Below are positions 1 to 8,374 of a stretch of 47,546 bases of DNA, piece by piece (position 1 is the first letter of the stretch; each line of letters begins with the position of its first letter). A model generated the notes under the pieces. That model was given only the letters and a program-made list of their open reading frames with translations, made no database searches and was not told the DNA's origin. Source of the stretch: Helicobacter trogontum (lineage in GTDB: Bacteria > Campylobacterota > Campylobacteria > Campylobacterales > Helicobacteraceae); the NCBI RefSeq assembly GCF_000765905.2, contig NZ_JRPL02000017.1, positions 1 through 47,546 on the forward strand, written 5' to 3'. The translations under genes and the position numbers were made by a program.

Positions 1-59
1 AAGTCTGTATTCTAACATATTTTTTTACTGGATTCTAAAGTCAATTATTTTTTATTTGC

Positions 60-65
60 TAGAAT
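60..65 (+). promoter_or_regulatory. lysA extended -10 box
   Basis: TAGAAT preceded by TGC (TGcTAGAAT), the extended -10 form used by the Helicobacter housekeeping sigma factor. Transcription would start near 72, so a TTG at 69 in the lysA frame cannot be the start codon and the ATG at 105 is supported. The 16 bases at 51-66 recur exactly in the promoter at 15191-15206. Confidence 0.55.
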
Positions 66-104
66 TGCTTGTTTTTGTCTAATAAGATTATAAAGGATAG
101 TGAA

Positions 105-1445
105 ATGAAACATTTTAAAGTGCAATGCGACTATGAGAAACTTGCCAGACAATATGGTACACCGCTCTATATTTATGATATAGAATCTTTGCAGCAACAA
201 TATCTTAAGATAAAAGATTCTTTTGGTGGTTTTAAATCTCTTATATGTTATGCACTGAAAGCAAACTCTAATCTAAGCATTCTCAAGACTCTTGCAAAGC
301 TTGGTAGTGGAGCTGATTGTGTTAGTTTAAATGAAGTAAAACGTGCGTTGCTTGCTGGTATTCCTGCATATAAAATTATTTTTAGTGGTGTGGGAAAGGA
401 AGACTATGAGATAGAGGAAGCAATAAAGCTTGGTATTTTGTTTATTAATGTGGAATCTAAAATGGAGCTTTATCGTATTGAAGCAATTACAAAAAAGCTT
501 TATGGTGATCATATTGCAAAAAAGACATCACATACAATGGAGAGCAACAAAACAGATTCTATACCCTATAGTATGCCAGAATCCATACAATATCAAACAA
601 GAATTTCTATCCGTGTGAATCCTGATGTTGATGCAAAAACACATCCATATATCTCGACAGGACTGCATGAAAACAAGTTTGGCTTAGATATAGAAAGTGT
701 AAAAGAGTTTTATATATATGCTCATAAAAGTGAGTTCTTAAATCCTATTGGCATACATTATCATATTGGATCACAGATTTTAGATAAAGCACCACTTTTA
801 GAATCAACACAAAAAATTCTAGATCTTGCAAAAAGCCTTAAAGCCTTGCAGATTCCATTAAAATTCTTTGATATCGGTGGTGGTTTTGGGATATCATATA
901 ACAATGAAGAAAGCTTTGTGATACAAGACTACATTCATGAGATTATAAGAAAGATTGATGCACTAGATTTTACAGCTATTTGTGAGCCTGGACGCTTTAT
1001 TATGGGAAATAGTGGGGCATTGCTTACGCGTGTTATCGGAGAGAAGCAAACTGCTAATAAAAGATTTGTTATTGTGGATTGCGCTATGAATGATTTATTG
1101 CGTCCGAGTTTATATCATGCTTATCATCATATTAGTCATGTTGCACATAAAGATCAAGATTGTGTTCAAACTTGTGATGTTGTTGGAGCAATTTGTGAAA
1201 GTGGAGATTATGTAGGGAAAGATATTGAGCTGCCACATTGTGAAAGTGGAGATTTACTGCTTATTGAGAGTGCTGGAGCATATGGATACAGCATGTCAAG
1301 TAACTATAATTCCCGTATGCGTCCTGCAGAGATTGCACTTTACAAAGGAGAGTCTTATATTATAAAAGAGAGAGAAGACTTTGATTTAAGTGTGCAAAAT
1401 GAACTTGCATGTCTGAATAAATTGCCAGATTTGGATTGTAAGTAA
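105..1445 (+). CDS. lysA: diaminopimelate decarboxylase
   Basis: PLP enzyme that decarboxylates meso-diaminopimelate to L-lysine, the last step of lysine synthesis, in the cytosol. Fold type III decarboxylase of 446 residues. The Schiff-base lysine lies in YALKANSN (K52), followed by the HIGSQ and CEPGR motifs and a C-terminal substrate/PLP motif around ESAGAYGYSMSSNYN. The ATG at 105 follows a clear AAAGGATAG ribosome-binding site. About 30 residues (roughly 134-163, rich in S, T, K and N) sit between the conserved NVES and RISIRVNP segments and look like a lineage-specific insertion compared with the H. pylori enzyme as I remember it. The gene is monocistronic and converges on coaE. Confidence 0.95.
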   Translation: MKHFKVQCDYEKLARQYGTPLYIYDIESLQQQYLKIKDSFGGFKSLICYALKANSNLSILKTLAKLGSGADCVSLNEVKRALLAGIPAYKIIFSGVGKEDYEIEEAIKLGILFINVESKMELYRIEAITKKLYGDHIAKKTSHTMESNKTDSIPYSMPESIQYQTRISIRVNPDVDAKTHPYISTGLHENKFGLDIESVKEFYIYAHKSEFLNPIGIHYHIGSQILDKAPLLESTQKILDLAKSLKALQIPLKFFDIGGGFGISYNNEESFVIQDYIHEIIRKIDALDFTAICEPGRFIMGNSGALLTRVIGEKQTANKRFVIVDCAMNDLLRPSLYHAYHHISHVAHKDQDCVQTCDVVGAICESGDYVGKDIELPHCESGDLLLIESAGAYGYSMSSNYNSRMRPAEIALYKGESYIIKEREDFDLSVQNELACLNKLPDLDCK

Positions 1446-1516
1446 AATATCTTGGCATGGATATACCTCAAAATAGGGTTCTTAAGTACATGATATATAA
1501 GCCAACTATTATCATA

Positions 1517-1533
1517 TATGCTATGATAGCATA
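1517..1533. repeat. short perfect inverted repeat after lysA
   Basis: TATGCTAT and ATAGCATA, 8-base perfect arms around a single G. It lies in the 244-base gap between the convergent genes lysA and coaE. No T tract follows on either strand, so it is not a convincing intrinsic terminator; a protein-binding site is equally possible. Nothing else recognisable was seen in this gap. Confidence 0.3.
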
Positions 1534-1689
1534 CAGATATCAAAGGAAAATGCTGTGAGAATAGGATTTTATACAGAATGACTTAAGTTACTTTTTACAG
1601 CATAGTAGTGCGGTTTTTAGGATATGGTTGCTTGTATATTTTATTGTTATTGTGTTATATTCTGTATAGCTTCAAATACATAAGAAGGG

Positions 1690-2289
1690 TTAATAATGTC
1701 CCAAAAATTCTTGTAGAAAAGATTCTATATTACTTTGTAGTGTTTTCAAGTCACTTGTATTTTCAATGACAAAATCACTTTTTCTTCGTTTTGTTTCAAT
1801 ATCAATTTGTGAATCTACTCTTTTTATTGTGTCTTCAAGACTTAGATTATTACGAGATTGTATGCGTTGTATTTGCATATCTCTTGTAGCATATACACAG
1901 ATTACAAAACGTTTCTTATATTCATATTTACTTTCAAAATAAAGTGGGATATCAATAAAGTATGGACTTTTCTTTTTTTCTAAAATTTCACATTCTCGTG
2001 TGATATGCTGATGAATGAGTGGATGAAGTATAGATTCTAATTCTATTTTTTTATTAGAATCTTTAAAGACTATATTGCCCAATTTTTCACGACTAATATA
2101 TCTTTCTTTATTGCTAGTTTCTAAGATCTCATCGCCAAATACTGACACAACATTATCTCTGGCCATCTCTAATGCTTTGTGTGCTATTGTATCTGCATCA
2201 ATAATCCTAAATCCATGCAATGCTAAAAGTCTTGCTGTTGTGCTTTTACCACAACCAATACCACCTGTGAGTATATTTGCATAATACAT
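1690..2289 (-). CDS. coaE: dephospho-CoA kinase
   Basis: Phosphorylates dephospho-CoA at the ribose 3'-OH with ATP, the last step of coenzyme A synthesis. The protein has 199 residues, the usual family length, with a P-loop GGIGCGKST at residues 9-17 and the typical DAD and HPL (LHPLIH) segments that follow. The ATG at 2289 is chosen over an in-frame ATG 27 bases upstream because AAAGGAGTAAT lies directly before it. It follows the histidine kinase gene by 43 bases on the same strand, so it is probably the third gene of the two-component operon. Confidence 0.95.
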   Translation of the reverse strand: MYYANILTGGIGCGKSTTARLLALHGFRIIDADTIAHKALEMARDNVVSVFGDEILETSNKERYISREKLGNIVFKDSNKKIELESILHPLIHQHITRECEILEKKKSPYFIDIPLYFESKYEYKKRFVICVYATRDMQIQRIQSRNNLSLEDTIKRVDSQIDIETKRRKSDFVIENTSDLKTLQSNIESFLQEFLGHY

Positions 2290-2332
2290 TATTACTCCTT
2301 TTATTATTTTATACAAGTGTTATGTGTGGAAT

Positions 2333-3322
2333 TTATATTCTAAAATGCACACATAGCCCTTCTTTTTTTGTTTGCCTTGTAAAAAATTCTACTTTTGTGT
2401 TGTGGATTTTTGCAATTTCTTTTACGATAAAAAGTCCTAATCCCAACGAGTGGCTGCCTCGTTTTGCACTGCTTCCTTGATAGTATTTTTTTGTAAGATT
2501 CACTATTTCATTTTTTGACACACCAGGACCATCATCAATTACTGCAATATAATCATCTTGAATCTGCACAATAACTTGTGTATCCGCATACTTCAAGGCA
2601 TTATAAATGAGATTATTTAAAACTTGCTCTATTAGGATTCTGTCTGCAAATATTAAGCGGTTTTTACCTTCTAGGATAATCTTTTTGTCTTGATATACGG
2701 ACTTTAAAAGATAGTTGTGGAATCCTTCTATGACTTCTTCACAGAGTGTTAGAATGTCAAATTTTTCCATTTTTATTGTAATGACATGATGTTCTAAACT
2801 CTCGCTCAAAGTAAGCTTATTTAAAAGAGAGTTAATCTTTTTGCTATACAACATAATGCGGTGCAACAATTTGTTCTGTGTCTCTTCTTCCATTTCCTTA
2901 TGAATCAAAATGGTTTCAATACTTGCTTGAATGATGCTTAATGGGTTTTTTATTTCATGTGATATACTTCCTAAGAGTTGTGTGATTTGCAGATTTTTTT
3001 CATGTAGTTTCTTTGTGCGTTTTTGGATTCGGTTTTGCTGTTTTTGCATAGCCTCACTCAGATCTTTTAACTCGCTAACATAGGGATTATTATCTTTTTT
3101 CAATGCTTTGAAATTAATATCTTGAAACCTCTTCTCTCTTAAATTGCAAAGGACTTTTTTTGTAGATTCTATAAGATGGTTTTCTTTAGCCATTTCTTTG
3201 TTACGTAAAAAGTGTGCCAATACAAATAATAAACCAAATAAATTGCAAACCATGGCAATACTTGTGAAATCAAGTAAAATGGTAAGAAGAGATATGGCAA
3301 AGAAAATCCCACAAATTAACAT
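2333..3322 (-). CDS. two-component sensor histidine kinase
   Basis: Membrane histidine kinase of 329 residues. Two hydrophobic helices fill residues 1-38 with almost no loop between them, followed by a coiled-coil linker (about 85-115). The DHp H-box is SISHEIKNPL with phospho-acceptor H122; then come an N-box (VLNNLIYNALKYAD), a G1 box (DDGPG) and a G2 box (GLGLFIVKEIA). There is no periplasmic sensor domain, so the signal is probably sensed within the membrane or from the cytoplasm. The start overlaps the response regulator stop by 7 bases, indicating translational coupling. The system is not assigned; it is not obviously ArsRS, CrdRS or FlgSR of H. pylori. Confidence 0.92.
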   Translation of the reverse strand: MLICGIFFAISLLTILLDFTSIAMVCNLFGLLFVLAHFLRNKEMAKENHLIESTKKVLCNLREKRFQDINFKALKKDNNPYVSELKDLSEAMQKQQNRIQKRTKKLHEKNLQITQLLGSISHEIKNPLSIIQASIETILIHKEMEEETQNKLLHRIMLYSKKINSLLNKLTLSESLEHHVITIKMEKFDILTLCEEVIEGFHNYLLKSVYQDKKIILEGKNRLIFADRILIEQVLNNLIYNALKYADTQVIVQIQDDYIAVIDDGPGVSKNEIVNLTKKYYQGSSAKRGSHSLGLGLFIVKEIAKIHNTKVEFFTRQTKKEGLCVHFRI

Positions 3323-3999
3323 AATTTATAACCCTCATTGCGGATAGATTTAATCTTTACTTCCTTTGTTTCTTTTTCTATCTTTTTACGTAGCCTTTTT
3401 ATACCCACATTTACGCTATTTTCGTGATAACCATCTTTATTTCCCCATGCATGTTCGAGTAAAAAATCCCTGCTTAATGTTTTACCTGCATGTTGCATAA
3501 AGCATTGCATAATACGTGTCTCAAGCGGACTTAATTGAATATTAATGTCTTCGATACTCAACTCCTTTGCATTAATGTCTAGAGTTATATTTTTATATTT
3601 AAGCACAGATCTTATAGAATCTTTTTTATATCGCCTTAGCACAGCTTGAATGCGTGCTACAAGCTCATCAAAGTTAAAAGGCTTTGTTACATAATCATCT
3701 GCATAATGCAGCCCTTTCACTCGCTCCATAGGTAAAGACATGGCACTCATCACAATAAATGGTATATCATAGCCTAGTTCCTTGACCTCCTTGATAAAAT
3801 CTAACCCATCTTCTGCAACAAGATTTCTATCCACTAAAATAAGAGATACATGCTCTTTTTTTAAGAATCTTCTTGCCATATCAGTATTCAAACAACCAAT
3901 AACTTCATAACCACTTGTATTTAAGGCGGCATTTAGATTTAGTTCAATTAAGTCAAGTAAGTCTTCTTCATCATCAATACATAAAATAACTTCATTCAC
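3316..3999 (-). CDS. OmpR-family response regulator
   Basis: DNA-binding response regulator of 227 residues, partner of the overlapping histidine kinase. The receiver domain (about 1-120) carries the acidic pair D9/D10, phospho-acceptor D57 in LILVDRNL, S85 and K106 (TKPF). A winged-helix Trans_reg_C domain occupies about 130-227 (ETRIMQCF... NVGIKRLRKKIE). The usual D-x-x-M/L-P around the phosphorylation site is replaced by DRNLVAEDG. The start follows AAAGGATAG. Its target genes cannot be read from the window, but coaE lies downstream in the same orientation. Confidence 0.93.
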   Translation of the reverse strand: MNEVILCIDDEEDLLDLIELNLNAALNTSGYEVIGCLNTDMARRFLKKEHVSLILVDRNLVAEDGLDFIKEVKELGYDIPFIVMSAMSLPMERVKGLHYADDYVTKPFNFDELVARIQAVLRRYKKDSIRSVLKYKNITLDINAKELSIEDINIQLSPLETRIMQCFMQHAGKTLSRDFLLEHAWGNKDGYHENSVNVGIKRLRKKIEKETKEVKIKSIRNEGYKLC

Positions 4000-4040
4000 T
4001 GGCTATCCTTTACTTTTGAGTTAGCATTATGCGGTTTTAG

Positions 4041-4046
4041 ATTCTA
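4041..4046 (-). promoter_or_regulatory. -10 box of the two-component/coaE operon
   Basis: Reverse-strand TAGAAT about 42 bases upstream of the response regulator start. It lacks the TG extension found at most other -10 boxes here, so confidence is moderate. Confidence 0.4.
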
Positions 4047-4233
4047 CCCTTTTCTGAATAATATATAACAAAATAATCCAAATGCTATATAGCATAATTA
4101 TATAATTCAAAGCTTTACATAAATGCAATATGCAGAACTTCATGAGTAAAATACCAAAGTATTAAAGTAGGCTGTCAAGAATATTTTAAGGTTGTGTTTT
4201 AACTTAAAATCATTTGTTTTGACAACTTTATGA

Positions 4234-4239
4234 TAGAAT
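4234..4239 (+). promoter_or_regulatory. ilvE extended -10 box
   Basis: TGaTAGAAT, 57 bases upstream of the ilvE start. A TTGACA at 4219-4224 is too close to serve as a -35 box. Confidence 0.5.
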
Positions 4240-4295
4240 AAGCGGTTTTTAAGCTATGTTTTGTAGAATCCTACATCATTAAAGAAAGGGTGAAT

Positions 4296-5222
4296 ATGAA
4301 AGAATCAACACATATTTGGAAAAATGGTAAACTTATACCATGGAGTGAAGCAACAACACACATTCTAAGTCATACCTTGCATTATGGTAATGCTGTATTT
4401 GAGGGTACAAGGGCTTATATGACAAAACGAGGGTTAGCAATATTTCGTCTAGATGATCATACAGAAAGATTGCTTAATAGTGCAAAGATTTTATTGATTA
4501 ATTGCCCTTATACAAAAGAAGAGCTCAAACAAGCACAGATTGACTTGCTAAGAGCAAATAATAGTGATTTTAAAGGCAATGTATATATCCGTCCAATTAT
4601 TTATCTTGGTTATGGTGCTATGGGCGTTTATCATTTAAATTCCCCTGTTGAGACTGCTATTGCAGCATGGGAATGGGGTGCATATTTAGGTGAAGAGGCG
4701 TTGCAAAAAGGGATTCGCGTCAAAATTAGCTCTTTTGTACGAAATAATGTGAAGTCTACAATGGGTAAAGCAAAAGCAGCAGCCAATTATCTTAACTCAC
4801 AAATGGCAAAGCATGAAGCCATTGCAAGTGGTTTTGAAGAAGCTTTACTGCTTGATGATAATGGCTTTGTGGCAGAAGGTAGTGGCGAGTGCTTTTTTAT
4901 CGTTAGAAATGGGGTATTGATCACGCCGCCTTATGATAATACTTTGGAATCTATCACACAGAAGACAGTCCTTGAACTTGCAAAAGATTTGGGTATAAAG
5001 GTTGAACAAAGACGCATTACAAGAGATGAGGTGTATATCGCAGATGAGGCATTCTTTACTGGAACTGCAGCAGAGATTACACCAATTTGTGAAGTAGATT
5101 TTCGCGTTATTGGTACAGGTAGCCGTGGAGATATGACAAAAAGATTGCAAGATGAGTTTTTTAAAATCGTTATGGGAGAACACGAGAAATACGCACATTT
5201 ACTGACATATGTTAATGAATGA
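4296..5222 (+). CDS. ilvE: branched-chain amino acid aminotransferase
   Basis: Class IV PLP aminotransferase that interconverts leucine, isoleucine and valine with their 2-oxo acids, using glutamate/2-oxoglutarate. At 308 residues it has the length and architecture of the E. coli IlvE type: HYGNAVFEGTRAY near the N-terminus, AWEWGAYLGEEAL, PLP lysine K160 in KAKAAANYLNS, EGSGECFF and FFTGTAAEITP. The ATG at 4296 lies 6 bases after AAGAAAGGG; the GTG six bases upstream overlaps that ribosome-binding site. It stands alone behind its own promoter. Confidence 0.95.
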   Translation: MKESTHIWKNGKLIPWSEATTHILSHTLHYGNAVFEGTRAYMTKRGLAIFRLDDHTERLLNSAKILLINCPYTKEELKQAQIDLLRANNSDFKGNVYIRPIIYLGYGAMGVYHLNSPVETAIAAWEWGAYLGEEALQKGIRVKISSFVRNNVKSTMGKAKAAANYLNSQMAKHEAIASGFEEALLLDDNGFVAEGSGECFFIVRNGVLITPPYDNTLESITQKTVLELAKDLGIKVEQRRITRDEVYIADEAFFTGTAAEITPICEVDFRVIGTGSRGDMTKRLQDEFFKIVMGEHEKYAHLLTYVNE

Positions 5223-5271
5223 CGTCTATATGACGCTATGATTGTGGGCAGTGGATTTTATAATATTGTGC

Positions 5272-5277
5272 TATAAT
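5272..5277 (+). promoter_or_regulatory. -10 box upstream of the SPFH protein gene
   Basis: TGcTATAAT, 44 bases before the start codon. It is the likely promoter for the SPFH protein, hisIE and the DUF2393-like gene as one unit. Confidence 0.55.
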
Positions 5278-5320
5278 CATACATCATCATTCATTTGAAC
5301 TTGACTATAAAGGGAAATAG

Positions 5321-6400
5321 ATGCCAATAGATTTAAACGAACATAGACGTAAGCAACAAAGCAATGCACCAAAGCAAACTCCACAAAATAATGACAACAG
5401 GAATAGTGGAAATAGTAATAATGGTAGAAACAATAGGGGTGGGTTTGGCGTAGATTCTATGCCAATGCCAAGTATGCCGAGCGGAAAGTTTTTAATTCTT
5501 ATTATACTCGCAGTTATTCTTGTAATTAATTTTGTAGTTGCACGACCATTTGTTATTATTAATTCTGGTGAGGTTGGGATTAAGGTAAACCTAGGTAAAT
5601 ATGATGATGTCCCTTTAACCCCAGGTTTACACTTTTTTATACCAATTATTCAGCAGGTTATAGTTGTAGATACGCGCATGAGAGTTTTGCATTTTTCGCG
5701 TAATGAAGATATGGGCAGTGTTGGAAGAGATGATCAAAGCGTATTGCGTAACGATGCTATTAGTGTTATGGACTCGCGTGGTTTACCTGTATCTATTGAA
5801 CTTACTGTGCAATATAGACTTGATCCAAGTAAAGTACCAGAAACTATTAAGAATTACCGCCTATCATGGGAACAAAAGATTATTAATCCAGTTATAAGAG
5901 ATGTTGTTCGCAGCGTTGTTGGTAATTATCCTGCAGAGGATTTGCCAAACAAACGTGATGAGATAGCAGGACTTATAACTTCAAGTTTTGAAGCGAAGTT
6001 GCGATCTACACCAAATCAACCAGTTATCTTTGATTCTATTCAATTAAGAGAAATTGTGTTGCCGCCTATGGTAAAAGAGAGAATTGAGCAAGTACAAGCA
6101 GCAAAACAAGAAGCAGATAGAGCAAAACAGGAAGCCAATGCCTTGAGAGAAAGAGCACAGGGTAGAGCTGATGCTGCAATTATTGAGGCAAAAGGACAGG
6201 CACAAGCAAATAAACTCTTAAGTGAGAGCCTATCACAGCGATTACTTGAATTGCGTCAAATTGACGTACAAGGTAAATTTAATGAGGCGTTGAAAGAAAA
6301 CAAAGATGCACAAATATTCCTCACACCTGGTGGTTCTGTGCCAAATATTTGGGTAGATTCTAAGTCGAAACAACGCACAACAATTAGCAATAATCACTAG
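5321..6400 (+). CDS. SPFH/prohibitin-domain membrane protein (HflK/HflC-like)
   Basis: 359 residues: an N/G/Q/M-rich cytoplasmic N-terminus (1-56), one transmembrane helix (about 57-76), a Band-7/SPFH domain (about 77-250, with GLHFFIPIIQQV and VTVQYRLDP-like segments), an Ala/Glu/Gln-rich coiled coil (about 256-320) and a short tail. The family forms large membrane-bound oligomers that organise membrane domains and often modulate FtsH. Helicobacter and Campylobacter have a single such protein (HP0248 type in H. pylori, from memory). ftsH lies elsewhere in the window, so a link to it is inference only. It starts with ATG after AAAGGGAAATAG. Confidence 0.88.
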   Translation: MPIDLNEHRRKQQSNAPKQTPQNNDNRNSGNSNNGRNNRGGFGVDSMPMPSMPSGKFLILIILAVILVINFVVARPFVIINSGEVGIKVNLGKYDDVPLTPGLHFFIPIIQQVIVVDTRMRVLHFSRNEDMGSVGRDDQSVLRNDAISVMDSRGLPVSIELTVQYRLDPSKVPETIKNYRLSWEQKIINPVIRDVVRSVVGNYPAEDLPNKRDEIAGLITSSFEAKLRSTPNQPVIFDSIQLREIVLPPMVKERIEQVQAAKQEADRAKQEANALRERAQGRADAAIIEAKGQAQANKLLSESLSQRLLELRQIDVQGKFNEALKENKDAQIFLTPGGSVPNIWVDSKSKQRTTISNNH

Positions 6401-6455
6401 TATTTGAGAGTGGTTTTATGAATCTTGCAAAACAATGTTATTGGGCGAATAAGAG

Positions 6456-7193
6456 ATGAAAGATTTACATATTGCTTGGGATAGCAATGGGCTAATCCCT
6501 TGTGTAACACAAGATTCTGTTAGCAATGAGGTGCTCATGCTCGCCTATATGAATGAGGAGGCATTAGAGCTTACTTTGCAAACTGGGATTGCACATTACT
6601 TCTCACGCTCAAAGCAAAGAATTTGGAAAAAGGGTGAGCAAAGTGGCAATATACAAGAAGTGTGTGAAATAAAGCTTGATTGTGATAGCGATTCTATTTT
6701 GCTCCGTGTGCGTCAAAAGGGAGCAGCATGCCATACGGGTCAGTATTCATGTTTTTTTAAAAGAATTGATTTGCTCGCATCTATTGGTAAGGAACATGTT
6801 GGTATTAAGCAAGAGGGGCTAGATGTAGCAAAAGATTCTCTAAAGCATAGCATAAAGACATATGACACATTAGATACACTTTACCACACGCTTTTGGAAC
6901 GTCGGCATGCTGATGTGAAAACTTCTTATACTGCTTCGCTCTTTGCAAAAGGGACAAATGCTATTGCAAAGAAGATTATTGAGGAATCAGGAGAGTTCTG
7001 TTTTGCATTGAAAGATAAGAATTCTGAAGAAATCATCTATGAATGTGCCGATGTGTTTTATCATGTTTTAGTAGGACTTGCAAGTGAGGGTATCCACCCA
7101 GATAGAATCTATCAGGAACTTATAAGACGTATGGGCACAAGTGGGATTGCAGAAAAGCAAAGCAGAACACAAGTGCGTACTGATAAGGAATAA
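6456..7193 (+). CDS. hisIE: bifunctional phosphoribosyl-AMP cyclohydrolase / phosphoribosyl-ATP pyrophosphatase
   Basis: Catalyses steps 2 and 3 of histidine synthesis: removal of pyrophosphate from PR-ATP (HisE part) and opening of the adenine ring of PR-AMP (HisI part). The HisI domain covers about residues 1-110, with HYFSRSKQRIWKKGE, the metal motif DCDSDS (D75, D77, D79) and zinc cysteines C76, C92 and C99. The HisE domain covers about 135-235 (EESGEFCFALKD... ECADVFYHVLV). The fusion is 245 residues, slightly long because of the linker. No other his genes are in the window. H. pylori lacks this pathway, so its presence indicates a Helicobacter able to make histidine. Confidence 0.95.
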   Translation: MKDLHIAWDSNGLIPCVTQDSVSNEVLMLAYMNEEALELTLQTGIAHYFSRSKQRIWKKGEQSGNIQEVCEIKLDCDSDSILLRVRQKGAACHTGQYSCFFKRIDLLASIGKEHVGIKQEGLDVAKDSLKHSIKTYDTLDTLYHTLLERRHADVKTSYTASLFAKGTNAIAKKIIEESGEFCFALKDKNSEEIIYECADVFYHVLVGLASEGIHPDRIYQELIRRMGTSGIAEKQSRTQVRTDKE

Positions 7194-7199
7194 GTAGGC

Positions 7200-8180
7200 A
7201 TGAAAGAGCAAATACTTAATTTTATTTCTTACTTTCATCTATATGATTTGATTTTATTTGCGTCGTTTGCATTGATTGCTATGTGTTTTGTGTTTTTATC
7301 TTTCATTTCATTTCGCAAAAAAATTATTTCTATTCCTTTATTTTTGTTAGGGTTTTGTTTTATTGTTGCTATTCCTTTTGCGATGCGTTATTTTATGGAA
7401 GAGCGATTTTATAAGATAGACAAAGAGATTGCCTATGATCGCACTTATAATTATTCTGATGTGTATCAATATATTGCAACAATCACAAATGTTGGTAAGA
7501 GAAATATCGCAGGTTGTGTCTTTTCACATCAGATTCTTTATGATACAGATAATGAGCAAGGCATGACAAAATATAAACATATTATACTCAATTATGTAAA
7601 ACCAAAAAAAGTATATAACAGGGATATCCCCATGGACTTGAAAGTAGGACAAAGTGTAAATATTTCAGAGGTTATGGAGAATTATGCACATAAAGGAGAA
7701 AAATATATTACAAAAGTAGAATGTTATGGTAAGGTGCGGCATAAAGAGGGGGCAAAGGTTTTGCAAGGATTTTACAAAGATGATGCTAAAAATGGCAGCG
7801 GAGAAGACAAGGCTTCTAAACAGGTGGCAGACGAAGCGGGCAAGGATGATATGAGGGCTTATACAGATGAGATAGAACAATTGGAGAATGCTAAGAGAAG
7901 CAAGGAAGTGGTGTCGCAATCCCAAGCAATGAGTGTAGAGGATTCTCTAGGGGATTCAAATACAAGGGTTGAGACAAATAATAACATAAATCAGGATATG
8001 GAATCTAAAGACAATCAAATGCAAAACAACGCCAATGTAATACCAGAGAGCAATACTTCGCAATCACAGGGCATACCACCACAGGTTGTGCTGCCACCGC
8101 AAGAGGAGAAAATGTCACCAAATTGGCGTGAAGAAAGGGATAGATTTAATCCACCACTATTAAAGGAAATGCCTAGATAG
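7200..8180 (+). CDS. DUF2393-like membrane protein
   Basis: 326 residues. Two transmembrane helices (about 17-37 and 42-62) are followed by a folded extracytoplasmic domain (about 70-190, containing YIATITNVGKRNIAGC) and a long disordered tail rich in N, S, Q, D and K that ends in a proline-rich stretch. The layout and the VTNxG-type beta segment resemble the DUF2393 family of Campylobacterota; this is from memory and not verified. It starts 6 bases after hisIE with AAGGAA just upstream, so it is translationally linked. Function unknown. Confidence 0.6.
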   Translation: MKEQILNFISYFHLYDLILFASFALIAMCFVFLSFISFRKKIISIPLFLLGFCFIVAIPFAMRYFMEERFYKIDKEIAYDRTYNYSDVYQYIATITNVGKRNIAGCVFSHQILYDTDNEQGMTKYKHIILNYVKPKKVYNRDIPMDLKVGQSVNISEVMENYAHKGEKYITKVECYGKVRHKEGAKVLQGFYKDDAKNGSGEDKASKQVADEAGKDDMRAYTDEIEQLENAKRSKEVVSQSQAMSVEDSLGDSNTRVETNNNINQDMESKDNQMQNNANVIPESNTSQSQGIPPQVVLPPQEEKMSPNWREERDRFNPPLLKEMPR

Positions 8181-8318
8181 AATCTATGATTATTTTCAAT
8201 GGATTTATTGTTTTGCTTCTATGAATACCTAATAGGTTTTTTAAAGATTGAATGTATGGTTCGCTGGGAATTTTGCATATTTTTTGGTTAATTATTTTAA
8301 AACAATATAAAATAATGT

Positions 8319-8324
8319 TATAAT
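8319..8324 (+). promoter_or_regulatory. extended -10 box upstream of the 371-residue gene
   Basis: TGtTATAAT. Transcription would begin near 8331, downstream of the first in-frame ATG at 8327, which points to the ATG at 8375 as the true start. Confidence 0.55.
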
Positions 8325-8374
8325 AGATGGTTCATGTTAAACAAGTTGATATCAATACCAAGTGGGAGAAAAAT

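Noticed and set aside
69-104. TTG start for a longer LysA
   Set aside because: It lies at or before the predicted transcription start and lacks a ribosome-binding site, whereas ATG 105 has AAAGGATAG.
1550-1580. Start of a gene after lysA (GTG AGA ATA GGA TTT with AAAGGA upstream)
   Set aside because: The frame stops after eight codons and no continuation was found in other frames.
4845-5198. 117-codon reverse ORF inside ilvE
   Set aside because: Antisense to a complete, highly conserved gene; cysteine/serine-rich shadow translation.
8327-8374. Upstream ATG of the 371-residue protein
   Set aside because: Only two bases after the -10 box, so it would not be in the transcript; ATG 8375 has a ribosome-binding site.
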